Shown piece after piece: positions 8,273 to 16,440 of a DNA stretch of 64,000 nucleotides. Under the pieces are notes generated by a model that ran no database searches, was not told the DNA's origin, and worked only from the letters and a program-made list of their open reading frames with translations. The position numbers were made by a program, and so were the translations under genes. The stretch covers positions 248,001 to 312,000 of the forward strand of contig NZ_JAUSSH010000002.1 in assembly GCF_030812255.1 (NCBI RefSeq). The letters are read 5' to 3'. Each line of letters begins with the position of its first letter. Positions within the stretch are counted from its first letter, which is position 1. Source of the stretch: Paeniglutamicibacter psychrophenolicus. GTDB lineage: Bacteria; Actinomycetota; Actinomycetes; Actinomycetales; Micrococcaceae.

Positions 8273-9450
8273 AGGGAACCGGCCGGGTTCCCGGCGAACG
8301 CGGGAGAGAGCACCGAATCGCCGATCGTGCGCCCGGCGGCGAACTTCGCCGGGGCCGGACCGCTTCCGGAGGCCAGATCCGCCAGGATCCGCCCGATCAC
8401 GGGGGTGAACTTGAACCCGTGGCCGGAGAACCCGGCACCGATGGTGATCGGGCCGATGCGGTCCAGGATGAAGTCCTCGTCCGGGGTGTTGGTGTAGGTG
8501 CAGCTGAGCTCGGTGAAGGAATCGGCGTCGACTCCGGGCAGCCACTTTCGCGCATAGTCCTGCAGGGCACGCAACTGCTTCGGCTCGGAGGCGAAGCTGC
8601 GCGCATCGGGGTGCGTCGGCGCTCCCGTCCCGTGCCAACCGGCCTTGATCCCCTCGCCCGGCGTGGACATTCCGTAGACCGGTGAATAGGCGTGCTCGAA
8701 TCCGGGGGAGCCGGGAACCAGGGTGTGGTTGAAGCCCGGCCACACGGTGTCCGCATCCAGCGGGGCGAAGTGCACCGGTTGTTCCTGGGTGACGCGCAGG
8801 GCAGGCAACCGCACCGAGCCGGGCAGCAGGTATCTTGTCCATGCGCCCGCGGTGACCACGACGTTTCGGGCCTCAATGGTTTCGGCGCCGGCGGCGGATT
8901 CCAGGGTCAGGGAAACCTGCTTGTCCCCGAGAACCTTCATCTCAACCACGCGCACCCCGTGGCGGATCCGTGCACCGTGCCCGGTGGCCACGCGCTGGAA
9001 GCTCGGCAAAGCGAGGTCGGGGTTCAGCTGCCCGCCGTCGGGCATGTGCAGCGCGGGGCCGGCGAAGCGGATGCCGCTCCAGCGCTCGGTCGCCTGCGCC
9101 GCGGAGAGCTCCTCGGCGCGGATACCGGCCTCCGAGAGCGCGGCGAGCACCCGACCCTGTTCCGCGGGGGCTCCGTGGTTGACGATCCCGGTGCGGGCTA
9201 TCTGGGCCTCGCCGCTCTGGGCGCCGAGCCGTTCCCATAGCTCGAGGGCCTCGACGAGCATCGAGACGTACACGGGGTCCCGGTAGCCGGGATTCAGGTT
9301 CCGCGTGGTGCCGTGGGAAGCACCCAACGCATGCCCGGGCTCGAACTGTTCGAGCAGCGTGACCTCGCGGCCGCGGGTGGCCAACGCCCACGCGGTGGCC
9401 GATCCCATCGCCCCGCCGCCAACGACGACCGTGTCCAACCGTGCAACCAT
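8269..9450 (-). CDS. FAD-dependent N-methyl amino acid oxidase, monomeric sarcosine oxidase-like
   Basis: Probable flavoenzyme that oxidises sarcosine or another N-methyl amino acid, giving formaldehyde and hydrogen peroxide. From ATG 9450 it is 393 residues, the size of monomeric sarcosine oxidase and N-methyltryptophan oxidase. The N-terminal FAD fold is VVVGGGAMGSATAWAL; LGASHGTTRN follows, as in the family. The segment ELSCTYTNTPDEDFILD near residue 317 places a cysteine where sarcosine oxidase binds FAD covalently. GFSGHGFKFTPVIG near the C-terminus is also conserved. The frame is open above 9450 but family similarity starts there. With betaine genes nearby, sarcosine made from betaine is an attractive substrate. 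Confidence 0.82.
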   Translation of the reverse strand: MVARLDTVVVGGGAMGSATAWALATRGREVTLLEQFEPGHALGASHGTTRNLNPGYRDPVYVSMLVEALELWERLGAQSGEAQIARTGIVNHGAPAEQGRVLAALSEAGIRAEELSAAQATERWSGIRFAGPALHMPDGGQLNPDLALPSFQRVATGHGARIRHGVRVVEMKVLGDKQVSLTLESAAGAETIEARNVVVTAGAWTRYLLPGSVRLPALRVTQEQPVHFAPLDADTVWPGFNHTLVPGSPGFEHAYSPVYGMSTPGEGIKAGWHGTGAPTHPDARSFASEPKQLRALQDYARKWLPGVDADSFTELSCTYTNTPDEDFILDRIGPITIGAGFSGHGFKFTPVIGRILADLASGSGPAPAKFAAGRTIGDSVLSPAFAGNPAGSL

Positions 9451-9813
9451 GTCTTGTGTCCCTTCAGGAAAAACCTCGTTCGAGTCTATGCAGGGGATCG
9501 CCCAACGCTCGGATCTTGCCGCCGAGATGTCGTTCGGTGAACCGGGCCCAGGGGATGCCAAGACACATTCCATGCCCTGGCCGGTCGGTTGAAAACCGCC
9601 GGGGGAACGCGGTTTCTTGGGTTCCGATCCAGGTGGGCCGAGGTGCGGCCAACGGGTTTTCATGTTTCACGAACCCGAACCTTCCCCGCCTGCGGATGCC
9701 CGGTGGTGTTGTACCTCGGCTGATCACCGCCGGTTCACCTTGGATTTTCGTGCAGGTCTTCCCGGCACAGCAAGGTGGAGGGTGTCCGTTCCCGACACCG
9801 AAGGATCCCCATC

Positions 9814-11019
9814 ATGAAGTTTCGCACCCTCACGCTTGGAACCCTGGCCGCCTGCATGCTCGCCGGGCTGGCCAGCCCGGCCCTCGCCGCACCGACCACC
9901 CCCGAAGAACCGGCCCCGATCCTGATCGGCCACCGCGGCGCCGCCGGCGTCGCGCCGGAGAACACCCTGGCCGCCATCAAGGCCGGCAGCCGGTCCGGTG
10001 CCGACTTCGTCGAGATCGACGTGCAGCTGACCAGCGACGGCGTCCCGTTCATCTTCCACGACGACACCGCGGCCCGCACCACCAACGTCGCAGATGTCTT
10101 CCCCGACCGGGTCAACGACCCGATCACGTCCTTCACCTGGAACGAGCTGCAGCTCCTCGACGCCGGCTCCTACTTCTCGGCTGGCTTCGCCGGAGAGAAG
10201 ATCCCGCACTTCGACGCGGTGGCCGACGTGCTCACCGGGGAGGCCGGAGTGTTCATCGAGATCAAGTCCCCGGCCAAGTCCCCGGGCGTCGAGCAGGTTG
10301 TCGCCGAGGCGCTGGCCAACGACCCCGAGTGGAGCGAGCTGGAGCAGACCGGGAAGATCGAGGTCCTGGGCTTCGACGCGGCATCCAACAAGATCTTCGC
10401 CGACCTGGCTCCGGAGGTTCCCTTGCAGCAGCTGACCGGCACAGTCCCAGGGGCCGAGGTCCTGGCCGACTACGCGACCTACGCCGATTCCTTCGGCACC
10501 AGCTACCGAACCCTGGATGCCGCCGGCGCCGCGCGGGTCAAGGAAGCCGGGCTGGGCCTCGGCGTCTACACCGTGAACTCCGCCGAGGCCGCGGACGCTT
10601 CCCTGGAATTGGGCGTCGAGCGCATCACCGGCGACTTCCCGCAGCAGATGGACCGCCACCTGGACGGCAGGAAGGTGTTCCCCTCCAACAACGGGATCAT
10701 CATCGCCGACTCGGTCAACGACGTGCCGGGCAACGACCTGCAGCCGGAAACCGGTGAGCACGTCGTGCTGGCCAACACGGGCAACCGCACCATCGATGTC
10801 AGCGGCTACGTGCTGCGCGACGCCGCCAACAACATCCTGCGCGTCGGCGAGGGATTCAAGCTAACGCCGGGTGCCGAGCTGCGGGTGTTCTCGGGACCGG
10901 GAACCAACAGCGCCGAGGCGTTCTACCTGGGCGGCGACACCGCAGTCCTGAACAACGGCGGCGACTCGCTGGGCCTCTGGGACGCCAAGGGCCGCCTGCT
11001 GGACACCTTCGCCAACTAG
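9814..11019 (+). CDS. Secreted glycerophosphodiester phosphodiesterase with C-terminal lamin-tail domain
   Basis: 401-residue exported enzyme likely to hydrolyse glycerophosphodiesters outside the cell. A signal peptide covers residues 1-26 (ends SPALA). The GDPD barrel follows with the expected catalytic and metal residues: H40-R41 in GHRGAAG, E49-N50, E68 and D70 in EIDVQLT, H82-D83 in FHDD. The C-terminal part (residues ~310-401) has the pattern of a lamin-tail/LTD immunoglobulin-like fold (VVLANTGNRTIDVSGYVLRD, then GDSLGLWDAKG), which in secreted bacterial enzymes is a binding or attachment domain. The start ATG 9814 is chosen because the signal peptide begins there. It is followed by a strong terminator. 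Confidence 0.85.
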   Translation: MKFRTLTLGTLAACMLAGLASPALAAPTTPEEPAPILIGHRGAAGVAPENTLAAIKAGSRSGADFVEIDVQLTSDGVPFIFHDDTAARTTNVADVFPDRVNDPITSFTWNELQLLDAGSYFSAGFAGEKIPHFDAVADVLTGEAGVFIEIKSPAKSPGVEQVVAEALANDPEWSELEQTGKIEVLGFDAASNKIFADLAPEVPLQQLTGTVPGAEVLADYATYADSFGTSYRTLDAAGAARVKEAGLGLGVYTVNSAEAADASLELGVERITGDFPQQMDRHLDGRKVFPSNNGIIIADSVNDVPGNDLQPETGEHVVLANTGNRTIDVSGYVLRDAANNILRVGEGFKLTPGAELRVFSGPGTNSAEAFYLGGDTAVLNNGGDSLGLWDAKGRLLDTFAN

Positions 11020-11047
11020 AACCGGCTTGCCCCGCAAGCCCCCAAAC

Positions 11048-11087
11048 GGCAGTGCCCACCCCCATCGCTCTACGGGTGGGCACTGCC
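11048..11087. terminator. Strong bidirectional terminator
   Basis: Perfect 14-bp stem GGCAGTGCCCACCC / GGGTGGGCACTGCC with a 12-nt loop, between the convergent phosphodiesterase and VOC genes. Confidence 0.8.
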
Positions 11088-11094
11088 CTTGGCG

Positions 11095-11487
11095 TCATGG
11101 CTCGCGCACGTCCCGGCGGATCGGGTGATCCTCCGGGACCTGCACCAGCACGATCTTCGTCCCGTCGGGGTCCTGGATCCACCCCTCGATCAGTCCCCAG
11201 GGTTCGGTTCGGGCCTCCCGATCGATCGTGACTCCGCGCCCGGCCAGTCGCAGGAGCTCGGCCTGCACGTCCCGGACCTGCAGCCAGAGCACCAGCGAGG
11301 ACGGCTCGTCTGCCCCGCGATTGCCCGCCACCTCCAGCAGACCGTTGCCCAGGAAGAACACCACGCCGCGGTGCCCGGCGGTGCCGAACTCCCGGGCGAT
11401 GGCCAGCCCCAGCACGTCGCGGTAGAACGCCTGCGTGCCCGGCAGGTCCACGGGGCGCAGCAGCACGCGGCTTGAGAGGATCTCCAT
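11095..11487 (-). CDS. VOC-family (glyoxalase/bleomycin-resistance fold) protein
   Basis: 130-residue single-domain vicinal-oxygen-chelate protein. It shows the paired beta-alpha-beta-beta-beta modules: LLRPVDLPGTQAFYRDVLGL, then GLLEVAGN, then LVLWLQVRDVQAEL and WGLIEGWIQDPDGTKIVLVQ. The function is open; relatives include glyoxalases, drug-binding proteins and isomerases. Its 5' end and upstream region are repeated at 16332-16440, where a truncated copy remains next to the D-serine dehydratase gene. Confidence 0.8.
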   Translation of the reverse strand: MEILSSRVLLRPVDLPGTQAFYRDVLGLAIAREFGTAGHRGVVFFLGNGLLEVAGNRGADEPSSLVLWLQVRDVQAELLRLAGRGVTIDREARTEPWGLIEGWIQDPDGTKIVLVQVPEDHPIRRDVREP

Positions 11488-11531
11488 GGGCCCAATCTAC
11501 CTGTGGGAGTGCTGCCTAGCGCCAGGAAACC
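11423..11531. repeat. Left copy of 109-bp imperfect direct repeat
   Basis: Covers the first part of the VOC gene, its upstream region and about 16 bp resembling the 3' end of the D-serine dehydratase gene. It aligns without gaps to 16332-16440 with 18 mismatches (about 83% identity), ten of them in the short intergenic part. The two copies bracket a roughly 4.8-kb island. Confidence 0.85.
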
Positions 11532-12600
11532 TTGCCGGCCAGTGTTTGCCGAGGTTGATCTTGTTGGTGCCCACGAACAGCGGCGCCAAGGTAGCAGGAC
11601 TTGGCGCATTGGTAGGTGCGTGGAGGCGGGTATCGCCGATGTTGCGGATCCGAGGCGCGAACCGGTATCCGAGCAGGTGCATGAGGGCGAAGAGGGGTCG
11701 GTAAACCTGCCGTACCGGTGTAATGCTCCTGGACCGTCAGGTCGGACTCGTGATACAGCAGCCTGTCCAAGACGTAGGTCGCGTCGCGGTCCCCGACGTT
11801 GTTGAGTTTGCTGTGGAAGGGCGGATATTTCTCCGAGACGTGGGTGTTGACCTTCCGTCCGGGTCGACCCCTTTTTTTCAAGTTCACATGCCCGGTGGAA
11901 TCGGTATGGCTGCCGGCACGGAAGCACTGCCCGTCCGAGGAAGAGGGGGCTCCGTCGCTCCAGCTCGTTGCGAAAGAGTGTGTGCCGGGTATTGACCAGC
12001 TAGGCCCGGGCGGCACTGTAGGTTTCATCCCGAATAGGGGAGGCCTGCTGGCGGTCCAGTTGGGCGTAAGTGACGCCGGTGCATGACTCGGACACCTTGG
12101 TCAGGCTCAGGTTGATTCCATTGGACAAGATGGCAGTGGGAAGGAGCTGTTTGTCCTAGGAAGGTTGACCGGATTTGAAGTTCGTGAAATCGCGGGTGAA
12201 GCCCGTCCACCGTCTGCTTTCATCAATAGGTCGGTGATTCGTATCCGCGGGATCATGGCGTAAGTCCGGTCGACCAAGGGCTGCACCTGTTGCGGCACGA
12301 TCCACTCGAACGAGGTGATTTTCACGCCTATGGCAGTGAACAGCACCCCGGGCTGTTCATCAGGGGAGGCAAAAGAGTTGACTTGGTGCAGAAGTTCGCT
12401 GAGCAGGGCGAGGCGGTATTGAGAACTCCTTCGCCACCATTCACCGTGAGCAGGGGCTGTTCTCCGGCGTTCTTCATGGCCGAGCAATCGGTGTCCGCCA
12501 GCAAGTTATCATCGAAGTCGCCGAATTGCCTAGAGCCTGTGACCCGTCATGTCTCCGAACCGAAGCGCGTTCTTGAGCTCCGCCAGGGCACAAAACTCGT
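11516..12600 (-). pseudogene. Decayed Tn3-family transposase fragment (TnpA C-terminal part)
   Basis: Pieces of a Tn3-type TnpA are readable in several frames on the minus strand. From about 12400 downwards: YAMIPRIRITDLLM; then a frame giving [17 protein letters not shown]; then [44 protein letters not shown] and finally [21 protein letters not shown]. This order follows Tn3 TnpA across its D-D-E catalytic core, but several frameshifts separate the pieces and the last ~100 residues are missing at the repeat junction near 11516-11531. Boundaries are approximate. The element is dead. It suggests that a transposon was involved in bringing in or rearranging the adjacent island. Confidence 0.75.
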
Positions 12601-12617
12601 ATGACTCACGGTCAATG

Positions 12618-12656
12618 CCGTTCTCGGCGAGAACCAACTGTTTTCACCGAGAACGG
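12618..12656. repeat. Perfect 10-bp inverted repeat
   Basis: CCGTTCTCGG / CCGAGAACGG with a 19-bp spacer, just beyond the transposase remnant. It may be an old element end or a weak terminator; no gene depends on it. Confidence 0.35.
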
Positions 12657-12960
12657 ATGAATGGCGTGGATGCATCGTCGAGGACCGTTAGCGAGGACCT
12701 TAGCGTTGTATTTTCGATGAATTATTAAGCCGCCCACTTCAAGGACGCACTGGTCACTGATGGCATATTGTGTAGCTCATTGTCTGCCGGTGATCTCCAG
12801 GCGTTCTCCGGAATTCTCACAGTTTTCCGTTCCACGTTGAGGCAGTCGTCAACCGGCATGGGTCCGGAGATCGCCGTCGTGCTCGGTGGCATTTGCGGCA
12901 ACCTGGTCTAGGTCGCCTTCAAAGCCCGTTGAGCACGACGGCGGTGCTCCTGGAAGCGGT
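12657..12960. other. Non-coding gap before DUF1989 gene end
   Basis: No gene seen. It contains a separated inverted repeat GCCGTCGTGCTC (12873-12884) and GAGCACGACGGC (12931-12942), which could fold as a long hairpin downstream of the minus-strand DUF1989 gene. Confidence 0.35.
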
Positions 12961-13803
12961 TTAGCTCCAGGTCTTGGCGCGCAACCCGTGGGCTCCCAGG
13001 TAGCGCGGGGAAGTGGGTTCGGTCCACCCGTTGGTCAAGTCCTCGTCGAGGGCGTAGACCGACACGTTCAGTGGGTGGCAGTTCTCCACGGGGTCCTCAT
13101 TGTCGGAGCCAAACATGGGCTGGGACAGATCGCCGCCGGGGCAGGTCGAGAGGGCGACGAGCAGGTCCTGCTCGGCGAAGAACTCGAAGTGGTCCCCCGG
13201 CTGGGCGGGACATGTCTTCATGAAGTACTCGTCCCGGTCGTTGAGGCCGGTGCACTGGAAGACATTGAGCACGTCGTGCACGTCGAACTCGGTCAATCCG
13301 AACGGGAGGACCGCACGCACGAGGTTGGAGTGGCAGTGGTAGTCGAAGCTCACGTCGTTGAGCATCTGCGACACGTAGGGGTCGCAGCGCGTGCCCAGCG
13401 TGTCGTGCAACCGCCCGCCCTCAGCGTCGGTCCCGTATCCGGCGAGGGTGTCGCCCACGATGGTTGCCATGGGTCGCAGGAATGGCAGGGTCGACCAGAG
13501 GCGGTCATAGGTGCTCAGATGTGCGGCCTGAAGCTGGCGGGTGCGGGCCGCCCAGAAGCGCTCGCGAGGATCATGGAGGTTCCACAGGTTCAAGTCGCCG
13601 ACCTGTGGGCCATCAACGGTGGAAATCCTGCACACGTGGCCGGCAGGCACTTCCCACGCCTGCCCGGAGCGGATCTGGACCGTGAATTCCTGCACCAGGG
13701 TGCGCTTTTCGGTCTGCTCACCGATGCGTTTGTAGAAGTCCTGGTCGACTTTCAGGGCGGTGCCTTGGTAGGCGGCTTCGGTCAAGCGTGGATCAGCGGT
13801 CAT
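12961..13803 (-). CDS. DUF1989 (urea-carboxylase-associated) family protein
   Basis: 280-residue protein with the DUF1989 pattern: VPAGHVCRISTVDGPQVGDLN near residue 55, then TIVGDTL, DYHCHSNLVRAVLPFGL near 155 and ALSTCPGGDLSQP near 235. The conserved Cys and His residues look like a metal or catalytic site. From the literature, members of this family include the two subunits of carboxyguanidine deiminase (CgdA/CgdB) and proteins linked to urea carboxylase. Here a single copy stands with a GntR regulator and an Nramp-like carrier, without urea carboxylase or allophanate hydrolase in view. A deiminase or amidinohydrolase-like reaction on a small guanidino or amide compound is inference. The gene runs 45 bp ahead of the GntR gene stop and is separated from it by a short gap. 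Confidence 0.72.
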   Translation of the reverse strand: MTADPRLTEAAYQGTALKVDQDFYKRIGEQTEKRTLVQEFTVQIRSGQAWEVPAGHVCRISTVDGPQVGDLNLWNLHDPRERFWAARTRQLQAAHLSTYDRLWSTLPFLRPMATIVGDTLAGYGTDAEGGRLHDTLGTRCDPYVSQMLNDVSFDYHCHSNLVRAVLPFGLTEFDVHDVLNVFQCTGLNDRDEYFMKTCPAQPGDHFEFFAEQDLLVALSTCPGGDLSQPMFGSDNEDPVENCHPLNVSVYALDEDLTNGWTEPTSPRYLGAHGLRAKTWS

Positions 13804-13847
13804 GTGGGCTCCTTATACTGGGGTGAACGTTGGGATGCGGGCGGGAT

Positions 13848-14513
13848 CTAGGGGTGGTTGCGCTGGGCCGCGCGCACGGCATCGACGACGGCCGCCTCGG
13901 AATCGGCTAGGTAGCCCAGCAGTTCGATCTCGGCGGACTCCCGCCGGCCGGCCAACAACAGATCGGCAATGGATCGATCGCGGTCAACCCACTGCGCTTG
14001 GAACGCCGCTTCATCGGGCATGACGGCGAAGGCCAGCCGGAGCTGGGCGGCCATGCCGGCGAAGAATCGGTCCAGTCGGGCAGACCCGGCCAGGGCGACG
14101 AGCGCCGAGTGGAAGGCCAAGCTGGCCGTTCCGGCATCGCGCCACTGCTGCAGGCGCCGATCCTCAATGCTGGCCTGGGCTGCTTCGTCCAATCGCCGCA
14201 GCGTGGCGTCGCTTGCTTGACTGCTGGCCCGAACCCCACCGACCTCAAGGATCCGCCGGGCGGCGTAGATGTCCGAAACATCCGCGGGTGTCAGCACCCG
14301 CACCGAGGCGCCGGCGTTGACCGTTGAGGCGACCAGCCCGTCGTTGACGAGCAGGCGCAGTGCCTCCCGGACGCTGTTGCGGGAAACGCCGTGCTCGGGG
14401 GCTAGGGCCCGGTCCATTAGGCGTGTGCCCGGGGGCAGTTCGCCACGCAGTATCTGCAGGCGCAACTTCTCACGAACCCTGCCGGAAGCACTGGTGTCGT
14501 CGTCCTCTATCAT
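13848..14513 (-). CDS. GntR-family (FadR subfamily) regulator
   Basis: 221 residues from ATG 14513. The winged helix (REKLRLQILRGELPPGTRL, then VSRNSVREALRLLVNDGL, residues ~12-75) is followed by a helical FCD effector domain (residues ~85-215). The frame is open to 14648, but the palindromic site at 14528-14540 lies in that extension and family similarity starts after 14513, so I prefer the shorter protein. It is divergent from the Nramp-like gene and directly upstream of the DUF1989 gene on the same strand. Two identical palindromes in the divergent region fit the FadR-family site TGGT-N3-ACCA, so it probably represses both directions until an effector binds. Confidence 0.82.
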   Translation of the reverse strand: MIEDDDTSASGRVREKLRLQILRGELPPGTRLMDRALAPEHGVSRNSVREALRLLVNDGLVASTVNAGASVRVLTPADVSDIYAARRILEVGGVRASSQASDATLRRLDEAAQASIEDRRLQQWRDAGTASLAFHSALVALAGSARLDRFFAGMAAQLRLAFAVMPDEAAFQAQWVDRDRSIADLLLAGRRESAEIELLGYLADSEAAVVDAVRAAQRNHP

Positions 14514-14527
14514 GTATCGAAGATAAC

Positions 14528-14540
14528 ATGGTTCAACCAT
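14528..14540. promoter_or_regulatory. GntR operator 1
   Basis: Perfect palindrome ATGGTT-C-AACCAT, 15 bp above the chosen GntR start codon. It contains the FadR-subfamily core TGGT-N3-ACCA. Confidence 0.65.
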
Positions 14541-14635
14541 TCCAGTGGCATGAAAATGATTCTTGGACCAATTTTCGCTCCAATAGTGTAGGTCTGAGGA
14601 CTCATTTCTGGATATTGTCGAAATGCTCTTGCCAG

Positions 14636-14648
14636 ATGGTTCAACCAT
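14636..14648. promoter_or_regulatory. GntR operator 2
   Basis: Second identical copy of ATGGTT-C-AACCAT, 108 bp from the first and about 50 bp before the Nramp-like start. Two equal sites in a divergent promoter region suggest joint control of both transcripts, possibly with looping. Confidence 0.65.
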
Positions 14649-14700
14649 CCATAGTGTGGGGCATCACAAGATTATTGCCGCCATTGTTGAGGAGAACATC

Positions 14701-15996
14701 ATGAAGGAAGCGCAGCCAGGAGCACCGGAGGCCTCCGGGACAATCAGGGTCAGGCCCGCCCTGCAGCAGGATCGTGGCAAGCGGCATTCACGCTTCGGTC
14801 CCGGCCTGATCATTGCCGCTTCCTTCATTGGGCCTGGGACAATCACGACGTCGATCGTCACCGGGGCCTCGTATGGGTTCACACTGGCCTGGGCCGTGGT
14901 TTTTTCGATCATCGCGACCATCGTGTTGCAGGAGATGAGCGGGCGACTGGGAATCGCCACGCGGTTGAGTTTGGGTGAGGCCCTGCGTACGGTGTTCGCC
15001 TCGAAGCTGGCGCGCGGGATCATGGTGGTGCTGGTTGTGGCCGCCATCGGCATCGGCGGGGCCAGCTACGCGGGCGGGGACACCACGGGAACGGCCCTGG
15101 CGCTCAACACCGTCACAGGGCTGGACATGCGCATACTGGTCGTGGTCCTGCTCCTGTTCATCGGGACGCTGCTGTGGACCGGGAGCTATAAGGCCATCGA
15201 GGTCGTGCTGACAATCATGGTGGTCATCTTGGGCGGCATCTTCTTGCTCACTGCCATCGCGGTGCGTCCGCCCGTTGGAGAGATGCTCGCCGGCATGTTG
15301 ATTCCTACCGTGCCATCAGGGGCCATGCTCACGACCATCGCCCTGATTGGCACGACAGTGGTTCCCTACAACTTGTTTTTGCAGTCGAGTTTGGTCCAGG
15401 AGAAGTGGGGCAGGGAGCTGGACCCACGCGCTTCGATCCGGGAATCCCGGGTGGATACCGCGGTGTCCATCTCGGTTGGCGGCCTGATCACCCTCGCAGT
15501 CATGGCTACAGCCATGGGGGCAATGTACCTGAACGGGTTGGCAGCCGAGACCGGGGAGGACCTCACGCGCGCGCTGGAACCCCTGCTCGGCGACGCCTCG
15601 CCATGGGTCTTTGCCGCCGGTCTATTCGCGGCCGGCTTTACTTCCGCCGTGGCCGGACCGCTGGGCGCCGCCTACGCGATCAGCGGCACGCTGGGACGCA
15701 GCACCGACCTCAGGAGCACGCCGGCACGCGCCGTGTGGATCGGCATCTTGATCGTTGGCGGACTGATTGCGGTCACGGGCATTAATCCCGTACAGATGAT
15801 TATCATCGCGCAGGCAGCCAACGGCCTGCTGCTCCCGATCATCGCGATCTTCCTGATGGTAGTGATGAACAACAAACAACTGATGGGCGCCTACCGCAAC
15901 GGCCCGCTGGCCAACGTCTTTGGCTGGATCATTTGCCTCATTGTCACTGGTCTGGCGGGCTACCAGCTTGGGGACCTGGTCGGATTGTGGGGGTAG
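14701..15996 (+). CDS. Nramp-like membrane transporter with non-canonical substrate site
   Basis: 431-residue membrane protein with about eleven hydrophobic segments and the Nramp fold pattern. In true metal-transporting Nramp proteins, TM1 carries DPGN and TM6 carries MPH. Here TM1 reads GPGTITTS (residues 44-51) and TM6 reads VVPYNLF (near residue 221), so the metal-binding Asp, Asn, Met and His are all replaced. The protein is therefore unlikely to move manganese or iron in the usual way; other divergent relatives carry magnesium, and some sit in operons for organic compounds. The start ATG 14701 has GAGGAG eight bases upstream. Shared control with the GntR/DUF1989 genes suggests it imports the substrate of the DUF1989 protein. 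Confidence 0.8.
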   Translation: MKEAQPGAPEASGTIRVRPALQQDRGKRHSRFGPGLIIAASFIGPGTITTSIVTGASYGFTLAWAVVFSIIATIVLQEMSGRLGIATRLSLGEALRTVFASKLARGIMVVLVVAAIGIGGASYAGGDTTGTALALNTVTGLDMRILVVVLLLFIGTLLWTGSYKAIEVVLTIMVVILGGIFLLTAIAVRPPVGEMLAGMLIPTVPSGAMLTTIALIGTTVVPYNLFLQSSLVQEKWGRELDPRASIRESRVDTAVSISVGGLITLAVMATAMGAMYLNGLAAETGEDLTRALEPLLGDASPWVFAAGLFAAGFTSAVAGPLGAAYAISGTLGRSTDLRSTPARAVWIGILIVGGLIAVTGINPVQMIIIAQAANGLLLPIIAIFLMVVMNNKQLMGAYRNGPLANVFGWIICLIVTGLAGYQLGDLVGLWG

Positions 15997-16117
15997 ACCG
16001 CAGTCTTCCACCAGGTTGATCGGGGCTGGAGGGTTCCCGGTTCCCCTTCGATAAAGGATCATGAGGAAATGCCCGAATCCTGTCGATCGTGGCGAAGCGT
16101 TAGATAGAGCAGCACGA

Positions 16118-16148
16118 GTAGGGGTGCATCGTTTGGGTGCACCCCTGC
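16118..16148 (+). terminator. Terminator after Nramp-like gene
   Basis: An 11-bp stem with one G-T pair (GTAGGGGTGCA / TGCACCCCTGC), 9-nt loop, followed by TTTGT. Lies about 120 bp after the stop codon. Confidence 0.6.
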
Positions 16149-16330
16149 TTTGTGGTGGCGCTGCGGTCTCCACCGTGAATGCCAACCCCGAAGTCTAGGG
16201 TAAACGCGCAACGCTGCTCCTTTTGCTACCCAAACCACTGCTACAAACCGGACCGAGTACTGTTCCACGGCTGCACACTTCGGCGAAAAATCGCACAGAG
16301 GCCGGATATTCGACTTTTCAGAAGCCACCC

Positions 16331-16396
16331 CTAGAACGCCTGCGTGGCCGGCAGGTCCACGGGCCGCAACAGCACCCGGCTTGCGAAGATCTCCAT
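16331..16396 (-). pseudogene. Truncated copy of the VOC gene 5' end
   Basis: Starts with ATG at 16396 and reads MEIFASRVLLRPVDLPATQAF, matching the first 21 residues of the VOC protein at 11487. Then TAC becomes TAG at the junction and similarity stops. It lies immediately downstream of the D-serine dehydratase gene on the same strand, as the complete VOC gene presumably once did. Confidence 0.8.
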
Positions 16397-16440
16397 GGGC
16401 CCAATCTACCGGCCCGCAGGGCGTCTAGCGCCAGGCCACC
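16332..16440. repeat. Right copy of 109-bp imperfect direct repeat
   Basis: Aligns without gaps to 11423-11531 (91 of 109 positions equal). It includes the VOC 5' remnant and the last codons of the D-serine dehydratase gene. The pair marks the edges of the Tn3/GntR/DUF1989/Nramp island. Confidence 0.85.

Noticed and set aside
16196-16330. Possible further coding sequence between the Nramp-like terminator and the VOC remnant
   Set aside because: No frame gives a family-like protein, and the frames are broken by stops.
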